Source: Ruminococcus sp.
GTDB taxonomy: Bacteria; Bacillota; Clostridia; Oscillospirales; Ruminococcaceae
Reading direction: 5' to 3'
Length of the DNA stretch: 64,000 nt
Assembly (NCBI GenBank): GCA_017558505.1
Contig: JAFYUM010000030.1
Coordinates: forward strand, 1-64,000
In this document: positions 54,745-63,730 of the stretch, piece after piece
Layout: every line of letters starts with the position of its first letter
How positions within the stretch are numbered: the stretch's first letter is position 1
Program-made: the position numbers and the translations under genes
Notes under the pieces: model-generated
Told to the model about the DNA's origin: nothing
What the model saw: the letters and a program-made list of their open reading frames with translations, nothing else
Databases searched by the model: none

Positions 54745-57141
54745 TCAGAGCGGAAGTTCGTTCTGTTCAATCAATTTTGCATCAACTTTCATAATAACAA
54801 GTGCGTCATCAGGTGTAAGTCCAAGCTCACCATTAACGTCTGCATTAACAGCACCCTGCTCTGAAAGTGAATACTTGTCAGCGTTTCCGATAGCCTGGAA
54901 TACAGCTGCTGCATCGGCAATTGTAACCTCTCCGTCGCAGTTTGCGTCGCCGTAGAGAGTCTTGCCCGTGGGAGTAGCTGTTGTTGTAACCGTTGTTTCA
55001 ACAGGCTTCGTTGTTGCGGCTGTGGTAGTTACGGGTTCTGTGGGAGCCTGTCCGCCTGTAAGGTCAGCACCGGGAACTGCTGTTGTTCCGTCTGGCTCTG
55101 TACCCCATACAAGAATATCGTTTACATACATTGTTATGTGTCTGTTGTGAGCTGCGGATGTCTTGATATTATCGGCGTCCTCGATTCCCTCATATGACCA
55201 GTCATTTGTAGGATCCCATGCACCTGTTGTAGGCTTGCCGTCAATTGCATCCGGAATTGAAACTCTGAACTGTACCTCACAGCGGTGTTCACTCTGTCCA
55301 GTGGGCATGATAGCACGTCCGTCCTCAAATACGATTTCAGCATAATATGTGTTGCCTGTGGGATCTCCCTCATACTTGTGAATTCCGTTAGCAGTACCAT
55401 AGCCTGCCTCGCCTTCCTTATACTGCTGTGCCTTTGTTTCAAAAGTAATATCATCAATTGAAAGACCTGCCGCAAGAACTTCGGAAACATCGAAGAAGTA
55501 GCGGTACTTTACATCTTCATAAACTCGTGTAGGCCAAGCTGTATGGTTCATAGCCCATGCCTTTACCTCTGTATAGCTTGCACCCTTACCGTTGAGAACA
55601 GCAGCCATTTTCCACTCATCCCACTTGGGAGTTTCAATAGGTGGGAAGTCAGCAAGAGGCGCTCCGCCCTCCTCAGCGATAAATGCACAGAGTGCACCTG
55701 TAAAGCCTGCGTTATAGTCGATAGCAACCTCTGTATGTTCATAAGCGGCATTTTCATCCTTGAAGCTGCCGTCCTGTGTGGGACCACCTTCAAGAGCGCC
55801 ATAGAGAACGTGGGCATACTCTGTCTGCCATTCCTCACCACTCATAGTAGTTCCTGAACCGCCAAGGTTATTCCAGTGGTCATCGTGAATACCTGATGTT
55901 GTTCTGTGGTGTACATTCACGGCATTCTTTTCACCCATACCGATAACGTAGGAAAGACCAAGAGCGTTATCACCGAAAGCATAATCAAACTGCTCCTTTG
56001 ACCATGTATCATACTTTGAAACAGCAGAAGCATCGTCCTTGAGGATAGTATCGCAGGCAATCTTTGCAATCATAACAGTATTAGCCATATGACGCATTGA
56101 GCCCCAGTTAAAGAGCCAAGCGTGACCGTCGGGAGTATATGAAACCTGCTTGCCGTTGTAGCCCGTTGTCCAGTATTCAAGGTGATGACGAACGTGTTCT
56201 ACCCATTCTTCCTTGCCTGTATTCTGAGCATAAAGGAGAGCTGCCATCTGTGAAACGTCGTCCCAACAGAGTCCCCATGTAAACTTTTTGTCTGTAGACT
56301 GGTTTTCAAGGGGGAATGTGGGGATATAATCGCTTTCACAAAGGTCAAGATACGACTGTTCTCCTGTTGCCATATAAAGAATATTTGCAGCAACCATAAG
56401 CTCATCTACATAGTCATCATCAGTACCTGACTGCTGAATATTGTAGTAACCCTTCTGAACGCCCTGTCCGTCATTGCTTCTGTGTGCGTCAGCACGCTTA
56501 AAGAGATCCTTTGCCTGTGTGAGATACTTTTCAGCAGTTGTGGGATCTTCATCCTTGAGAATGAGATAACCGAAAGCAAGTGCAGAAGCCATATCAGCTA
56601 CAACAGTTGTACACTCGATTTCGTCATAGGGACGAGGATCAGTACCGCCCTGAAGCACATATTTTCTCATATAAACTTCAGCACTTCCCCACCACTTATG
56701 GTCGAAAGCGTCATCGCCGATAGTACCGATAACAGAGTCGCCTCTGTCGCAGGCTGAAACATAGTCAAGTCCCCATTTAAGATTAAGGAGATATCTGTCA
56801 TAAAGACCTGCGTCCTTTACAGCGTCCTTGTACTGATAAAGTCCCCAGCCGAGAATCATAGCTGAGTAAGCGTTTGTAAGTGTGAATTTGAGATGGTCAC
56901 CCGCGTCAAACCAACCACCGGGAACCTCGTCATTCTCCATAGAGTCAGCACGCCATGAAACAGAGTTCCATTCGGGAAGAACGCCTGCCTGCTGTACTTC
57001 ATAGAAGAACAGTGACTTCTGGAGAGCTTCTGCATAGTTGATGTCAAGAGCTGCCGAGGACTGAGCCGTCGGGAGTGCTGCAAGCATACTTGCAGAAACC
57101 GCCATAGCAGAAAGAGCTGCTGTGATTTTCTTAAAATTCAT
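54745..57141 (-). CDS. Dockerin GH9 endoglucanase with CBM3c-like module
   Basis: A 798-residue secreted enzyme. Signal peptide about 1-31; GH9 catalytic domain (about 35-490) with VPGGWFDAGDHLKF, VHHRTTSG and Glu in TEVAIDYNAGFTGAL; a CBM3c-like module (about 510-680) that in related processive endoglucanases feeds the chain to the active site; a Thr/Pro linker (VTTTAATTKPVETTVTTTAT); and a dockerin (about 725-790) with GDANCDGEVTIADAAAVFQA. The dockerin is nearly the same as in the neighbouring GH9, so both should use the same cohesins. It has a strong promoter and an operator-like leader. Confidence 0.93.
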   Translation of the reverse strand: MNFKKITAALSAMAVSASMLAALPTAQSSAALDINYAEALQKSLFFYEVQQAGVLPEWNSVSWRADSMENDEVPGGWFDAGDHLKFTLTNAYSAMILGWGLYQYKDAVKDAGLYDRYLLNLKWGLDYVSACDRGDSVIGTIGDDAFDHKWWGSAEVYMRKYVLQGGTDPRPYDEIECTTVVADMASALAFGYLILKDEDPTTAEKYLTQAKDLFKRADAHRSNDGQGVQKGYYNIQQSGTDDDYVDELMVAANILYMATGEQSYLDLCESDYIPTFPLENQSTDKKFTWGLCWDDVSQMAALLYAQNTGKEEWVEHVRHHLEYWTTGYNGKQVSYTPDGHAWLFNWGSMRHMANTVMIAKIACDTILKDDASAVSKYDTWSKEQFDYAFGDNALGLSYVIGMGEKNAVNVHHRTTSGIHDDHWNNLGGSGTTMSGEEWQTEYAHVLYGALEGGPTQDGSFKDENAAYEHTEVAIDYNAGFTGALCAFIAEEGGAPLADFPPIETPKWDEWKMAAVLNGKGASYTEVKAWAMNHTAWPTRVYEDVKYRYFFDVSEVLAAGLSIDDITFETKAQQYKEGEAGYGTANGIHKYEGDPTGNTYYAEIVFEDGRAIMPTGQSEHRCEVQFRVSIPDAIDGKPTTGAWDPTNDWSYEGIEDADNIKTSAAHNRHITMYVNDILVWGTEPDGTTAVPGADLTGGQAPTEPVTTTAATTKPVETTVTTTATPTGKTLYGDANCDGEVTIADAAAVFQAIGNADKYSLSEQGAVNADVNGELGLTPDDALVIMKVDAKLIEQNELPL

Positions 57142-57167
57142 TATTAACTACCCCTCTCGATAATTTC

Positions 57168-57195
57168 GGTGTACGAAGTGTATTTTTGGTACACC
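57168..57195. promoter_or_regulatory. Operator-like inverted repeat in the second GH9 leader
   Basis: GGTGTAC (57168-57174) and GTACACC (57189-57195) are perfect inverted arms. A further TACACC copy (57211-57216) overlaps the -10 box. The set lies just at and after the predicted transcript start, a fitting place for a repressor of the cellulase gene. Confidence 0.55.
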
Positions 57196-57206
57196 TTTGC
57201 ATTTTA

Positions 57207-57235
57207 AATATACACCATTTTTGGAATTTTGTCAA
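57207..57235 (-). promoter_or_regulatory. Sigma-A promoter of the second GH9 gene
   Basis: Minus strand TTGACA (57235-57230), 17 bases, TATATT (57212-57207), about 65 bases before ATG 57141. Confidence 0.8.
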
Positions 57236-57310
57236 GGTTAAAGGCAATTTTAAGCTATTTTAACAATACAGGAATTGTTTTTTCAGCAGTTTGCACATAT
57301 TGACACCTAT

Positions 57311-57350
57311 AAAAAAGCCGTATTGCCAATCCACAGATTGACAACACGAC
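57311..57350 (-). terminator. Intrinsic terminator after the zinc-ribbon pair
   Basis: GCCGTATTGCCAATC (57317-57331) pairs with GATTGACAACACGAC (57336-57350) through 15 pairs with three G-U; T tract on the minus strand. Confidence 0.85.
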
Positions 57351-57358
57351 TCAGAATA

Positions 57359-58279
57359 TTATTTTTCCTTTACTATAACACAGTTTTCAAGCTGAAGATA
57401 CTGTCCTTCTTCAACAGTTATAATTTCTTCTCTGTCATTGATTTCATAATCAAGAGTTTCGGTATACAACTTATAGATATCATATTCATCGATACTGTCA
57501 AAAACAAGGAAATAGTGAGGGTAATCATCATTATCTCTCTTTATTCTGTAAGTACCAGCCTCAAAATCAATGCCAGCCTTAAACATCCCCGATTGTTCAA
57601 ACGGATTGTTTTCAAACTGGTTTGAATCCAATTCTATAGCGGTACACCAACTTAAATCAAGCTGCTGACCGTCCTTGACGGTAATGTAGAATGTATTCTG
57701 AAACATCGCCGAAACGATTTCCGTGCCGTTTTCATCATACAATCCAATATAGGAATTGGGAAATTCACTGTATTCATCGGCTACAAGAAGATACTCCCCT
57801 GCTGGTATATCAATTCCGACCGCATACCACCCGGTAGGATAAAAATCGCCCTCAAAATCATTTTCATTCTGCCGTGTATTACTTATATCCTCCTCGGATA
57901 CCGTAAAGTCCGATATATCAGGTACTGAAATATCGGGCAGACTTATTTCAGGCATACTTGCACTTATTTCGGGGATTTCAATAATGATTTTTCCATCATT
58001 GTCTTTTTCCTTAAATGTTTCTATCGCTTCTGTTACAAAATACAGGATCAAAAAAGCCACCATCGTAATTACAAATGTGATAAATTTTGTGTATTGTACA
58101 GATAGTCTTTTCTCGTCAATTGAAATATCTCTCTTTTTCCCCTTTGCAAAACTCTCACCACAGTGGGAACAGAATTTATTAGACGCAGGCTGTATCATTC
58201 CGCAAGTTTCACACATTACCTCGTCAAGTTCCGTTCCGCTGTGAACGTCCTCTACATCATATCCGCAATATTCGTCCAT
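57359..58279 (-). CDS. Zinc-ribbon membrane protein, paralogue A
   Basis: A 306-residue protein. The first about 50 residues hold a zinc ribbon with CETCG and CSHCGE preceded by MDEYCGYDVEDV. A membrane helix follows (about 68-88), then an Ile/Pro/Ser stretch with repeated PEISLPDISVPDIS, then two related beta-rich outer domains (GWYAVGIDIPAGEYLLVADE and GMFKAGIDFEAGTYRIKRD). ATG 58279 is chosen for AGAGGTG 7 bases upstream and because it matches the paralogue's start. No function is known; the outer domains may bind a ligand. Confidence 0.8.
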   Translation of the reverse strand: MDEYCGYDVEDVHSGTELDEVMCETCGMIQPASNKFCSHCGESFAKGKKRDISIDEKRLSVQYTKFITFVITMVAFLILYFVTEAIETFKEKDNDGKIIIEIPEISASMPEISLPDISVPDISDFTVSEEDISNTRQNENDFEGDFYPTGWYAVGIDIPAGEYLLVADEYSEFPNSYIGLYDENGTEIVSAMFQNTFYITVKDGQQLDLSWCTAIELDSNQFENNPFEQSGMFKAGIDFEAGTYRIKRDNDDYPHYFLVFDSIDEYDIYKLYTETLDYEINDREEIITVEEGQYLQLENCVIVKEK

Positions 58280-58297
58280 ATCATTCACCTCTTGCTG

Positions 58298-59869
58298 TTA
58301 TTCCTGTTCAAGTATGCAATTATCCAATTCAAGATAATCGCCCTTTTTAACCTTAATCTTTCCTTTTTCAGGAAAGGCATTATCAGAAAAAGAATCAATG
58401 TCATATTTGCTGTTTTTATGTATACGAACAACAGGCTCTTCATCATTTCCATATGGCACAACATTATATTTTCCCGGCTCAAGGTCAAATCCCACCTTGA
58501 ACATACCCGGCTGCCCAAATGGTCTGTTCAGTCCCGATGGCTCTTCGAGCATATAAAGCTCGCAGTTTTCAAAGCTTAATACATCATCCTCTTTCAGCGT
58601 AACATAAAAAGATTTATCAAAATCAGCAGCGAAAATTGTTTCGCATGTATCGAAATTACTCACCTTAATATGCCCCTGCCCGTATTCCGTGCAGTGCAAG
58701 AAATACTCGCCCACAGGCAACTCCCGACCTATTAAAAGATAACTGCTATCCTCACAATCAAAAATATAATCACCTTTTATCCCCTGTGTTACAGGAGTGC
58801 TGAAATTAACAGGGTTACGAGCATATTCCTTTTCACTCTTTAACAACCCACCAAAAAACACCAGAAGAATCACAATGACAATAACAAAGGATTTTTTGAA
58901 AGTCTTCATCTCTTTGTCTTCCGAATCAACATAATCCCTCGTTTTTTCGTCAATAGGAGCACATATAGGTGAATCATCGTCATATCGTCTTTGTCTGCTG
59001 ATACTTTTTGCAGGACGTTGAGGATTAATAATCGGCGTTGGCTTTTCAACCGATTTATTGATACTCACCGCCTGCCGTGAATTTCTGCCCGATATATCGG
59101 CATTTTCCACAGACTCAGACAGAGCAACGTTTTTTTCCTCTATAGTAGGGGGTAATTCCGCAAGGCTATGTATCTCCGCAAGCCTTTGCGCAAAAGAATC
59201 CGTAGGCTTTGGTTTGTCAGCTGGCTTTTCCACGATTGGTTCGGGAAATTCTACAGAATTATGTATCTCCGCAAGCTTTTGTGCAAAGGAATCCACAGGT
59301 TTTGGAGTTTCCACAGGTTCGGGCATTGCTATTGGTTCGGGAATCTCCACAGGTTTCGGTGTTTCCACGGCAGCTTCGTGCAGATTCGCAGAGTTATGTA
59401 TTTCCGCAAGCTTTTGTGCAAAGGAACCCACAGGCTCAGGAATTTCTACAGGCTTAGGAGGTTCCACAGGCTTTGGCATCGCCATTGGCTTCGGCTTTTC
59501 TATAGGCTTTGGAATATCCACAGGCTCAGGCATCGCCATTGGCTTCGGCATTTCTATGGGTTTCGGTCTTTCCATAGGAGTCGGCTTTTCCATTGGCTTC
59601 GGCTTTTCCAAAATATTTTCAGCCGCAGGTTTTTCTACAGGTCTACGATTTATTTTCTTACGCGCAGGAACGTAGTCCCCCGATTCATTACTGCGCTTCT
59701 TGTTTTTCTTCCGTGCTTTTTTTGCCTCTTTGCATTGAATTTTTTCGCCACAATAGGAACACACTTTATTTTCAACAGGCTGAATTGTTCCGCAGACCTC
59801 ACACATTACTTCATCAAGGACAGCCTCGCTGTAAACATCCTCAACGTCATATCCACAATATTCGTCCAT
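58298..59869 (-). CDS. Zinc-ribbon membrane protein with Pro-rich repeats, paralogue B
   Basis: A 523-residue protein sharing the N-terminal MDEYCGYDVEDV zinc ribbon (CEVCG, CSYCGE) and the C-terminal outer domains (GMFKVGFDLEPGKYNVVPYG) with paralogue A. Between them lies a region of about 130 residues of P-K-P, M-P-E-P and I-P-E-P repeats, with three copies of SFAQ(K/R)LAEIH, then one membrane helix (about 325-340). It starts 18 bases upstream of paralogue A's ribosome site region, so both are one unit. The repeats suggest a long cytoplasmic spacer or partner-binding array. Confidence 0.8.
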   Translation of the reverse strand: MDEYCGYDVEDVYSEAVLDEVMCEVCGTIQPVENKVCSYCGEKIQCKEAKKARKKNKKRSNESGDYVPARKKINRRPVEKPAAENILEKPKPMEKPTPMERPKPIEMPKPMAMPEPVDIPKPIEKPKPMAMPKPVEPPKPVEIPEPVGSFAQKLAEIHNSANLHEAAVETPKPVEIPEPIAMPEPVETPKPVDSFAQKLAEIHNSVEFPEPIVEKPADKPKPTDSFAQRLAEIHSLAELPPTIEEKNVALSESVENADISGRNSRQAVSINKSVEKPTPIINPQRPAKSISRQRRYDDDSPICAPIDEKTRDYVDSEDKEMKTFKKSFVIVIVILLVFFGGLLKSEKEYARNPVNFSTPVTQGIKGDYIFDCEDSSYLLIGRELPVGEYFLHCTEYGQGHIKVSNFDTCETIFAADFDKSFYVTLKEDDVLSFENCELYMLEEPSGLNRPFGQPGMFKVGFDLEPGKYNVVPYGNDEEPVVRIHKNSKYDIDSFSDNAFPEKGKIKVKKGDYLELDNCILEQE

Positions 59870-59888
59870 ATCATTTCTCCTTTTTTAC

Positions 59889-59920
59889 AAAAAAGGCCAT
59901 ACCATGCGGTACAGCCTTTT
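59889..59920 (-). terminator. Intrinsic terminator of the ispH operon
   Basis: AAAAGGC (59891-59897) and GCCTTTT (59914-59920), with an inner TACC/GGTA pair; T-rich on the minus side. Confidence 0.8.
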
Positions 59921-59937
59921 AAATCACAATTACGGGA

Positions 59938-61911
59938 TTATTCCTCGTCCTCGTATTCTTCCTCGTCCTCAGCGTCAGCAGACTCTTCAATGAGAGCACG
60001 CATAGAAATGCTGATTCTCTTGGATTCGTCGTCGATATCGATAATCTTAACATCTACTACATCGCCAACAGAAACGATATCCTTAACATTCTCAACCTTC
60101 TTGTCAGCAAGCTGTGAGATGTGGATAAGGCCGTCTACACCGTCGATAATCTGTGCAAATGCACCGAAGCTTGTTGTAGAAACGATTGTAGCCTTAACTA
60201 CGTCGTCAATTGCATACTGTGACTTGAAGATTTCCCAAGGATTATCCTCAGCCTTCTTGAAGCCGAGAGAAATTCTGTTCTCCTCAGCGTTGAGATCCTT
60301 GATGTATACTTCAAGAGTATCACCAACAGCTACAACCTCGCTGGGGTGCTTGATGCGCTTCCATGAAAGCTCAGAAATATGTACCATACCGTCGATGCCG
60401 CCGAGATCAACGAATGCACCGAAGCTTGTAAGGGACTTAACCTTTCCAACGTATGTCTTGCCGATTTCAGCATCAGCCCAGAATGCAGCCTTTGCTTCTT
60501 CCTTCTTAGCAGAATCAACAGCCTTGATAGAACCAACAGCTCTCTTCTTGCCGCCCTCATCTACCTCGATAACCTTGAACTGAACCTTCTGCTTGTTGAG
60601 CTGATCAAGCTCTGCGCCTCTTGGGAGACCTGTCTGTGAAGCAGGGATAAAGATTCTTACGCCCATGTAGTTGAGTGTTACACCCTTGTTAACAACACGG
60701 CTGATTGTACCCTCAAGAACAGTACCCTCTTCCTTTGCCTTAACAACGTTGTCATAACCAGCCTGCTCGTCAACCTTTCTCTTGGAAAGAGCAACTGTTC
60801 CTTCGCTGTCGTTTACCTTAATAACGATAAGCTCGATCTCATCGCCAACGGAAACGATATCCTCAGGCTTCTTTGTGGAATCGTCTGTAAGATCCTCAAG
60901 CTTAACATAGCCTGTGTGCTTTGTACCGAGATCAACTGTGATCTCTGCATTGCTGACACTTACAACGTATCCCTTTACCTTCTCTCCTGTATGTATTTTT
61001 TTGAAGGACTGATCGAGAGCTTCCGCAAAATCGATCTCCTCGTCAATTGCATTGAGATTTACATTCTCTGTCATGGTTGTTTGTACCTCCTCGATTATAT
61101 ATGCCGGCGTAGATGCCCCGGCTGTTATGCCGATTTTGCCGGCACAGGGCAGCATCAAAGATGAAAGCTCATCCGAATTTTCTATGTGATACGTTTTGCA
61201 ATACCGGCTGCACACCTCGTAGAGCTTTACGGTGTTTGAGCTGTGTCGGCCGCCCACAACAAGCATTATATCAGATTCTTTCGCAAGCTTTGCGGCATCT
61301 GACTGTCTTGTATCGGTTGCACTGCATATTGTATCGAATATGACAATATCGGGATTGCCTTTTGGGATCACCTTTAAACATTCTTCCCATTCTATTATAT
61401 TATACGTCGTTTGAGCGACGAATGCAAGCTTTTTTCGCAAAAAATTCCCGTTTTTTGCAAAAACGTGTTTTAGCTCAATGTTATCCTTAAAAACGCAGTA
61501 ATTTTGTTCACAATGACCAATAATCCCCTGTATTTCAGGATGATTTACGTCGCCTGCAATGAGGATCATATAACCCTCTTTTGATTTTTCTGCTACAATC
61601 TTATGTATTTTTGCGACAAAAGGACAGGTGGCGTCTAACATCCGACAGCCTTTTTCCGCAATTTTATCATAAACATCCCTGCCAACACCGTGGGAACGGA
61701 TAACCACAGTTTCTTCGGGAAGCAGTTCATCAACAGATTCCACCACTCTTGCGCCCTTGGCATTCATATCATTCACAACATCCTGATTGTGGATAATAGG
61801 TCCCAGTGTGGCAACCTTCGTGTTGGACTCCAGTTCATTATACACCATTTTTACGGCTCTGTCAACCCCGAAACAAAATCCCGCCGACTTTGCTACCGTA
61901 ACCTTATTCAT
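59938..61911 (-). CDS. ispH: Fused IspH (HMBPP reductase) and S1 RNA-binding protein
   Basis: A 657-residue fusion. The first about 280 residues are IspH, the last enzyme of the MEP isoprenoid route: KSAGFCFGVDRAVKM, LDATCPFVAKIHKI and CSATDTRQ hold the three cluster cysteines. The remainder has four S1 domains (VDLGTKHTGYVKLEDL, then VDLGGIDGMVHISELSW and others) like ribosomal protein S1. This fusion is known from Clostridia. ATG 61911 is chosen for AAGGAG 8 bases upstream; it overlaps the plsC stop. Confidence 0.95.
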   Translation of the reverse strand: MNKVTVAKSAGFCFGVDRAVKMVYNELESNTKVATLGPIIHNQDVVNDMNAKGARVVESVDELLPEETVVIRSHGVGRDVYDKIAEKGCRMLDATCPFVAKIHKIVAEKSKEGYMILIAGDVNHPEIQGIIGHCEQNYCVFKDNIELKHVFAKNGNFLRKKLAFVAQTTYNIIEWEECLKVIPKGNPDIVIFDTICSATDTRQSDAAKLAKESDIMLVVGGRHSSNTVKLYEVCSRYCKTYHIENSDELSSLMLPCAGKIGITAGASTPAYIIEEVQTTMTENVNLNAIDEEIDFAEALDQSFKKIHTGEKVKGYVVSVSNAEITVDLGTKHTGYVKLEDLTDDSTKKPEDIVSVGDEIELIVIKVNDSEGTVALSKRKVDEQAGYDNVVKAKEEGTVLEGTISRVVNKGVTLNYMGVRIFIPASQTGLPRGAELDQLNKQKVQFKVIEVDEGGKKRAVGSIKAVDSAKKEEAKAAFWADAEIGKTYVGKVKSLTSFGAFVDLGGIDGMVHISELSWKRIKHPSEVVAVGDTLEVYIKDLNAEENRISLGFKKAEDNPWEIFKSQYAIDDVVKATIVSTTSFGAFAQIIDGVDGLIHISQLADKKVENVKDIVSVGDVVDVKIIDIDDESKRISISMRALIEESADAEDEEEYEDEE

Positions 61912-62548
61912 CAGCCTGCTCCTTTTCGCTGTTATCGGGGAGCTTTTCCGCTTCGGGTTCGCCCTCAACAAGAAGCTTTATATCCGCCATATAACGATTT
62001 TTCAACTTTACGAGCTGTCTGGGATTTGGAGTATCGCATATTTCCACGTATTCCGCAGGATCAATAGGGGTACCGTATTTTACTGTAATTTTTGTGCGGA
62101 ATTTCAGCTTTTCACCGAAAACGATACCAACGGGGATAACAGGCTTTCCTGAACGTGCCGCAATTACAGCCGCACCTGAATGACCACGATGAACCTTGCC
62201 GTCCTTGGAACGTGTACCCTCGGGGAAAATCATAAGATTCTGTCCGCTCTGAAGTCTTTCAACAGATGTATCAAGCACCGCCATATCGCCCTTTCCTCTT
62301 GAAACAGGAAATGCACCAAGATTTCTAATAAGCCAGCCGAAGAACTTATTCTTAAAAAGCTCCTCCTTTGCCATAAAGGAATGCTTGCCTTTAAGTCCGC
62401 AGCTTATAAGGGGCGGGTCAGCGTTAGTGCGGTGATTTGACGCAAATATGCAGTTTGTATCCTTGGGTATATTCTCTTTGCCTTCCAGCTTAACGCTGAA
62501 AGCTATATTCATCGCTATCCATACAAGCCATTTACAAATATAAAACAT
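61904..62548 (-). CDS. plsC: 1-acylglycerol-3-phosphate acyltransferase
   Basis: A 214-residue membrane enzyme adding the second acyl chain in phosphatidic acid synthesis. The catalytic NHRTNADP box (HxxxxD) and FPEGTRSKDG motif are present after an N-terminal hydrophobic segment. It starts one base after cmk ends, in the standard cmk-plsC-ispH order. Confidence 0.94.
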   Translation of the reverse strand: MFYICKWLVWIAMNIAFSVKLEGKENIPKDTNCIFASNHRTNADPPLISCGLKGKHSFMAKEELFKNKFFGWLIRNLGAFPVSRGKGDMAVLDTSVERLQSGQNLMIFPEGTRSKDGKVHRGHSGAAVIAARSGKPVIPVGIVFGEKLKFRTKITVKYGTPIDPAEYVEICDTPNPRQLVKLKNRYMADIKLLVEGEPEAEKLPDNSEKEQADE

Positions 62549-62549
62549 A

Positions 62550-63209
62550 CTACACTCTCTCCTTTATTATTTCCGCAATACGTGCCGCAGACTGCTCCAG
62601 AGTAAGCTCTGTTGTATCGACAAGAACAGCATCCTCCGCCTGTTTAAGAGGAGCAGTTTCACGGTTCATATCGTTGTAATCACGCTGAATTATATCCTTT
62701 AAAATCTCCTCATATGACGGGCAATCAGGCTTTTCTGAAAGCTCCTTATAACGGCGTTTGGCACGTTCCTCTGCTGAGGCTGTAAGGAAAATTTTCACAT
62801 CTGCATAAGGAAGAACAACTGTACCTATGTCCCTGCCGTCCATGATAATATTATTCTCACGGGCAAGCTTCTGCTGTAAATCGAAAAGCCTTGCTCTCAC
62901 CGCAGGAATAGCGGAAGTCCTTGAAGCCGCCATTGAGATTTCAGGAGTGCGTATAAGATCTGAAACGTCCCTGTCACCGAGGTAAACACGCTGAGTTCCG
63001 TCAACGAATTTCAGGGAAACTTCAACCTCATCCACATGCTTTTCAGCCTCCTCATCGGGAATATTATTCTCCGTGAGATAAAGGGCAACCGCACGGTACA
63101 TCGCTCCCGTGTCCACGTAGATATACCCCATTTCCGCTGAAACCATTTTCGCAATTGTGCTTTTTCCTGCTCCGGCAGGGCCGTCAATAGCTATATTTAT
63201 TGTTTTCAT
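62550..63209 (-). CDS. cmk: Cytidylate kinase
   Basis: A 219-residue enzyme phosphorylating CMP and dCMP. The P-loop is IAIDGPAGAGKSTIAKMV, followed by YVDTGAMYRAVALYL and MDGRDIGTVVLP. Full length. GGAG lies just before the ATG. Confidence 0.95.
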   Translation of the reverse strand: MKTINIAIDGPAGAGKSTIAKMVSAEMGYIYVDTGAMYRAVALYLTENNIPDEEAEKHVDEVEVSLKFVDGTQRVYLGDRDVSDLIRTPEISMAASRTSAIPAVRARLFDLQQKLARENNIIMDGRDIGTVVLPYADVKIFLTASAEERAKRRYKELSEKPDCPSYEEILKDIIQRDYNDMNRETAPLKQAEDAVLVDTTELTLEQSAARIAEIIKERV

Positions 63210-63212
63210 AAA

Positions 63213-63728
63213 CTATCTCCATTCTGTAAATGATACTGCCGCATCTACAGCAATAGCCGCAGATGCAGTTACTGAAAATCCTATGCATACCCATTGGGGG
63301 AGTTTTTCGCTGAGTTTCCCCGAAAGAGGGTGAACGGCAAACAGATACAGCAGGGCAAACAAGCCGAAAATCACGCTTGAAATAAGGCTTGCACGGTCAA
63401 GAATTGAAAAATACCAGTCCTCATATGTCCAGAAATGTCTGCCGAATATGAAATCGAGCAAATATGACGTTCCAAGTTCAAAAACTGTCGTAACAACAGT
63501 TGACACTATGAACACAAACAGCGGATTTTGCTTTTTTCTGCCGAAAATCAGCAGAAGAATGAACGCTCCCACTGCATATATTGGCACAATGGGCATATGA
63601 AGTATTCCCCTGTTGTAGACATAGCCGTACATTATCCACACAACCGCCACTTCATAGAGCCAGCCTACAAAGCCTGCCAGAACAAACTCAAAGGAATATC
63701 GGAAAAATTTTCTGAAAAAGTTCTCCAT
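63213..63728 (-). CDS. Putative ABC-transporter-type IV (CmpB-like) membrane protein
   Basis: A 171-residue protein with four or five hydrophobic segments and the family-like EFVLAGFVGWLYEVAVVWI start and TVFELGTSYLLDFIFG stretch. Members of this family (PF06541) have unproven function. ATG 63728 touches the yccF stop; a TTG at 63734 is the alternative. Confidence 0.75.
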   Translation of the reverse strand: MENFFRKFFRYSFEFVLAGFVGWLYEVAVVWIMYGYVYNRGILHMPIVPIYAVGAFILLLIFGRKKQNPLFVFIVSTVVTTVFELGTSYLLDFIFGRHFWTYEDWYFSILDRASLISSVIFGLFALLYLFAVHPLSGKLSEKLPQWVCIGFSVTASAAIAVDAAVSFTEWR

Positions 63729-63730
63729 AA

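Noticed and set aside
59168..60583. 471-codon plus-strand open frame opposite the Pro-rich protein and ispH fusion
   Set aside because: It lies antisense to two well-supported genes, is full of Arg/His/Leu/Phe as expected from the reverse of Lys/Pro/Glu codons, spans a terminator, and has no ribosome site.
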